From Rhodococcus sp. HNM0563 (GTDB lineage: Bacteria > Actinomycetota > Actinomycetes > Mycobacteriales > Mycobacteriaceae), in assembly GCF_012726195.1 (NCBI RefSeq), contig NZ_JAASAF010000015.1:1-64000 (forward strand): 64,000 bases of DNA, written 5' to 3'. Numbering within the stretch: the stretch's first letter is position 1; the number at the start of each line of letters is the position of its first letter. A model generated the notes under the pieces. It saw only the letters and a list, made by a program, of their open reading frames with translations. It was not told where the DNA came from and did no database searches. This document shows positions 62,620-64,000 of this stretch, piece by piece. Position numbers and translations under genes: made by a program.

Positions 62620-63806
62620 CCACCATTGCAATCCCGGACGACTCGCTCTTCGGACCCGACAACCTGCCCTACGGCATCTTCTCCACCGCCGATTCGGAGC
62701 CGCGTGTCGGTGTGCGCGTGGGCGATTCGGTTCTCGACCTGAGCCGCGTGTTCGAAGACGACGTGGTCTTCGCCGAGCCGACCCTCAACGCCTTCATGGC
62801 GCAGGGCCGTGCGCGCTGGGACGAGGTGCGAGCCACCATCAAGCAGACGATCGCCGGCGATATTGCCGACGACGCCGTCTTCCCGATTGCCGACGTCACG
62901 CTGCACATGCCGATCGAGGTCGCCGACTACGTCGACTTCTATGCGTCGGAGAACCACGCATCGAACCTGGGCCGGTTGTTCCGTCCCCAGAATCCCGACC
63001 CGCTCATGCCGAACTGGAAGCACCTGCCCGTCGGTTACCACGGTCGCTCGTCGACCGTCGTCACCTCGGGTGTCGACATCGTGCGTCCGTGCGGTCAGCG
63101 CAAGGGCCCGAACGACGAAGCGCCCGTGTACGGCCCGTCGATCCGGCTCGACATCGAAGCCGAGATGGGCTTCATCGTCGGCGCGGGGTCGAAGATGGGC
63201 GAGCAGATCACTCCCGACGAGTTCGCTGATCACTGCTTCGGCGCCGTGATCCTCAACGACTGGTCGGCCCGCGACATCCAGGCCTGGGAGTACGTGCCGC
63301 TCGGACCGAACCTCGGCAAGTCGTTCGCAACGTCGATCTCCCCGTGGGTCGTGCCGATCGCCGCGCTCGAGGCCGCGCGCATCGACACCCCGGTTCAGGA
63401 CCCCGAACCGTTGCCATACCTGAAGGGCGACGAGAAGTGGGGACTGGACATCGATCTCGCGGTCGAATGGAACGGGCAGGTCGTGTCGCGTCCACCGTAC
63501 GCCCAGATGTACTGGTCGCCCGCGCAGATGCTGGCGCACACCGCGGTCAACGGTGCCGCGACCCGCACCGGCGACCTGTTCGGTTCCGGCACGATCTCCG
63601 GCACGGAGAAGGATCAGCGCGGTGCGTTCATCGAACTCACCTGGGGCGGAGCAGAACCCGTCCAGGTCGGTGACGAGACTCGCACCTTCCTCGAGGACGG
63701 CGACGAAATCGCCATCTCCGCTACCGCTCCCGGACCGAACGGCTCGCGTATCGGTTTCGGTGAGGTGCGCAACCGCATTCTGCCCGCCACAGGGGACAGC
63801 AAGTGA
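62616..63806 (+). CDS. fahA: fumarylacetoacetase
   Basis: 396 residues, full length. The N-terminal SH3-like domain is followed by the catalytic domain: DYVDFYASENHASNLGRLF, LPVGYHGRSSTVV, LDIEAEMGFIVG (metal glutamates), and VILNDWSARDIQAWEYVPLGP, with a late GSGTISG. It cleaves fumarylacetoacetate to fumarate and acetoacetate, the final homogentisate step. ATG 62616 overlaps the previous stop (ATGA). Confidence 0.95.
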   Translation: MTTIAIPDDSLFGPDNLPYGIFSTADSEPRVGVRVGDSVLDLSRVFEDDVVFAEPTLNAFMAQGRARWDEVRATIKQTIAGDIADDAVFPIADVTLHMPIEVADYVDFYASENHASNLGRLFRPQNPDPLMPNWKHLPVGYHGRSSTVVTSGVDIVRPCGQRKGPNDEAPVYGPSIRLDIEAEMGFIVGAGSKMGEQITPDEFADHCFGAVILNDWSARDIQAWEYVPLGPNLGKSFATSISPWVVPIAALEAARIDTPVQDPEPLPYLKGDEKWGLDIDLAVEWNGQVVSRPPYAQMYWSPAQMLAHTAVNGAATRTGDLFGSGTISGTEKDQRGAFIELTWGGAEPVQVGDETRTFLEDGDEIAISATAPGPNGSRIGFGEVRNRILPATGDSK

Positions 63807-64000
63807 GCAAGGTTTTCGCTACGGCGGCCGACGCGGTCGCCGATATCCCCTCGGGTGCCTCGCTCGCCGTCGGCGGGTTCGGTCTGTCGGGTATACCCGA
63901 CGAGTTGATCAAGGCGATTGCTGCGGGCGACGCCACCGACTTCGAGGTGTTCTCCAACAATTGCGGTGTCGACGGGCACGGACTCGGGATTCTTCTCGGT
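63803..64000 (+). CDS. CoA-transferase subunit A, truncated by the window edge
   Basis: 66 residues are visible, starting at GTG 63803, which overlaps the fahA stop (GTGA). ADIPSGASLAVGGFGLSGIPDELIKAI and FEVFSNNCGVDGHGLGILL match the start of subunit A of 3-oxoacid (succinyl-CoA:acetoacetate) CoA transferases. It would convert the acetoacetate made by FahA to acetoacetyl-CoA. The B subunit is presumably just beyond the window. Confidence 0.87.
   Translation, partial: MSKVFATAADAVADIPSGASLAVGGFGLSGIPDELIKAIAAGDATDFEVFSNNCGVDGHGLGILLG

Overview
The window is high-GC DNA from an actinomycete, most likely a Rhodococcus or a close relative in the Mycobacteriales. Supporting signs are tightly overlapping operons with ATGA or GTGA junctions, frequent GTG/TTG starts, several promoters whose -10 box sits 6-7 bases before the start codon (leaderless transcripts), IdeR/DtxR-like iron boxes, an enzyme family that uses mycothiol, and a wealth of aromatic-acid catabolism. 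The genus is inferred from gene content only. I saw no rRNA, tRNA or CRISPR array.

Layout. (1) 1-8.4 kb is a mobile-element graveyard: an intact IS110-family element, an amidohydrolase, a frameshifted IS110 copy, an in-frame IS110::IS256 fusion gene, a TnsA-like transposon remnant killed by an amber codon, and a MocR-type regulator that has lost its DNA-binding half. (2) 8.5-16.7 kb holds secreted or membrane proteins (PASTA-like, siderophore-binding lipoprotein, SGNH esterase, three small envelope proteins) and a solitary type I restriction HsdR. (3) 16.7-23.4 kb is a TetR-controlled catabolic operon: extradiol-type dioxygenase, FAH-family hydrolase, acyl-CoA synthetase, DoxX-like protein and flavin hydroxylase, with two identical 14-bp operators in the divergent promoter. 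(4) 23.4-32 kb holds a second orphan siderophore-binding lipoprotein, membrane proteins, RsgA, an acetyltransferase, decayed AraC and permease genes, and an AAA ATPase.

(5) 32-40 kb holds Lrp regulator/4-hydroxyphenylpyruvate dioxygenase, a mycothiol-type isomerase homologue, an alcohol dehydrogenase and a TetR/acyl-CoA dehydrogenase/kinase-like/SDR operon. (6) 40.8-44.9 kb is an alkylation-repair block: ogt, ECF sigma factor, a second ogt with an N-terminal extension, and alkA, all translationally overlapping, convergent with a family-A polymerase-like gene. (7) 44.9-53.9 kb holds a DUF3533 membrane protein, the DUF4178/DUF2617/DUF4247/DUF350/spermidine-synthase-like cluster, a PadR pair and an ABC transporter with its TetR regulator. 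(8) 54-59.8 kb is an IclR-controlled catabolic operon (NTF2-like, two SDRs, flavoprotein, MHS transporter). (9) 59.9 kb to the end holds a MarR regulator and the homogentisate operon hmgA, an unknown gene, fahA and the start of a CoA-transferase gene.

Together hpd (32.7 kb) and hmgA/fahA (60.5 kb on) give the tyrosine degradation route from 4-hydroxyphenylpyruvate to fumarate and acetoacetate, and the CoA transferase would activate the acetoacetate. No canonical maleylacetoacetate isomerase is visible; the mycothiol-type isomerase next to hpd and the unknown gene between hmgA and fahA are candidates. The most novel-looking objects are the ogt/sigma/ogt/alkA operon, the IS110::IS256 chimera, and an 88-bp structured repeat lying at two convergent gene ends.
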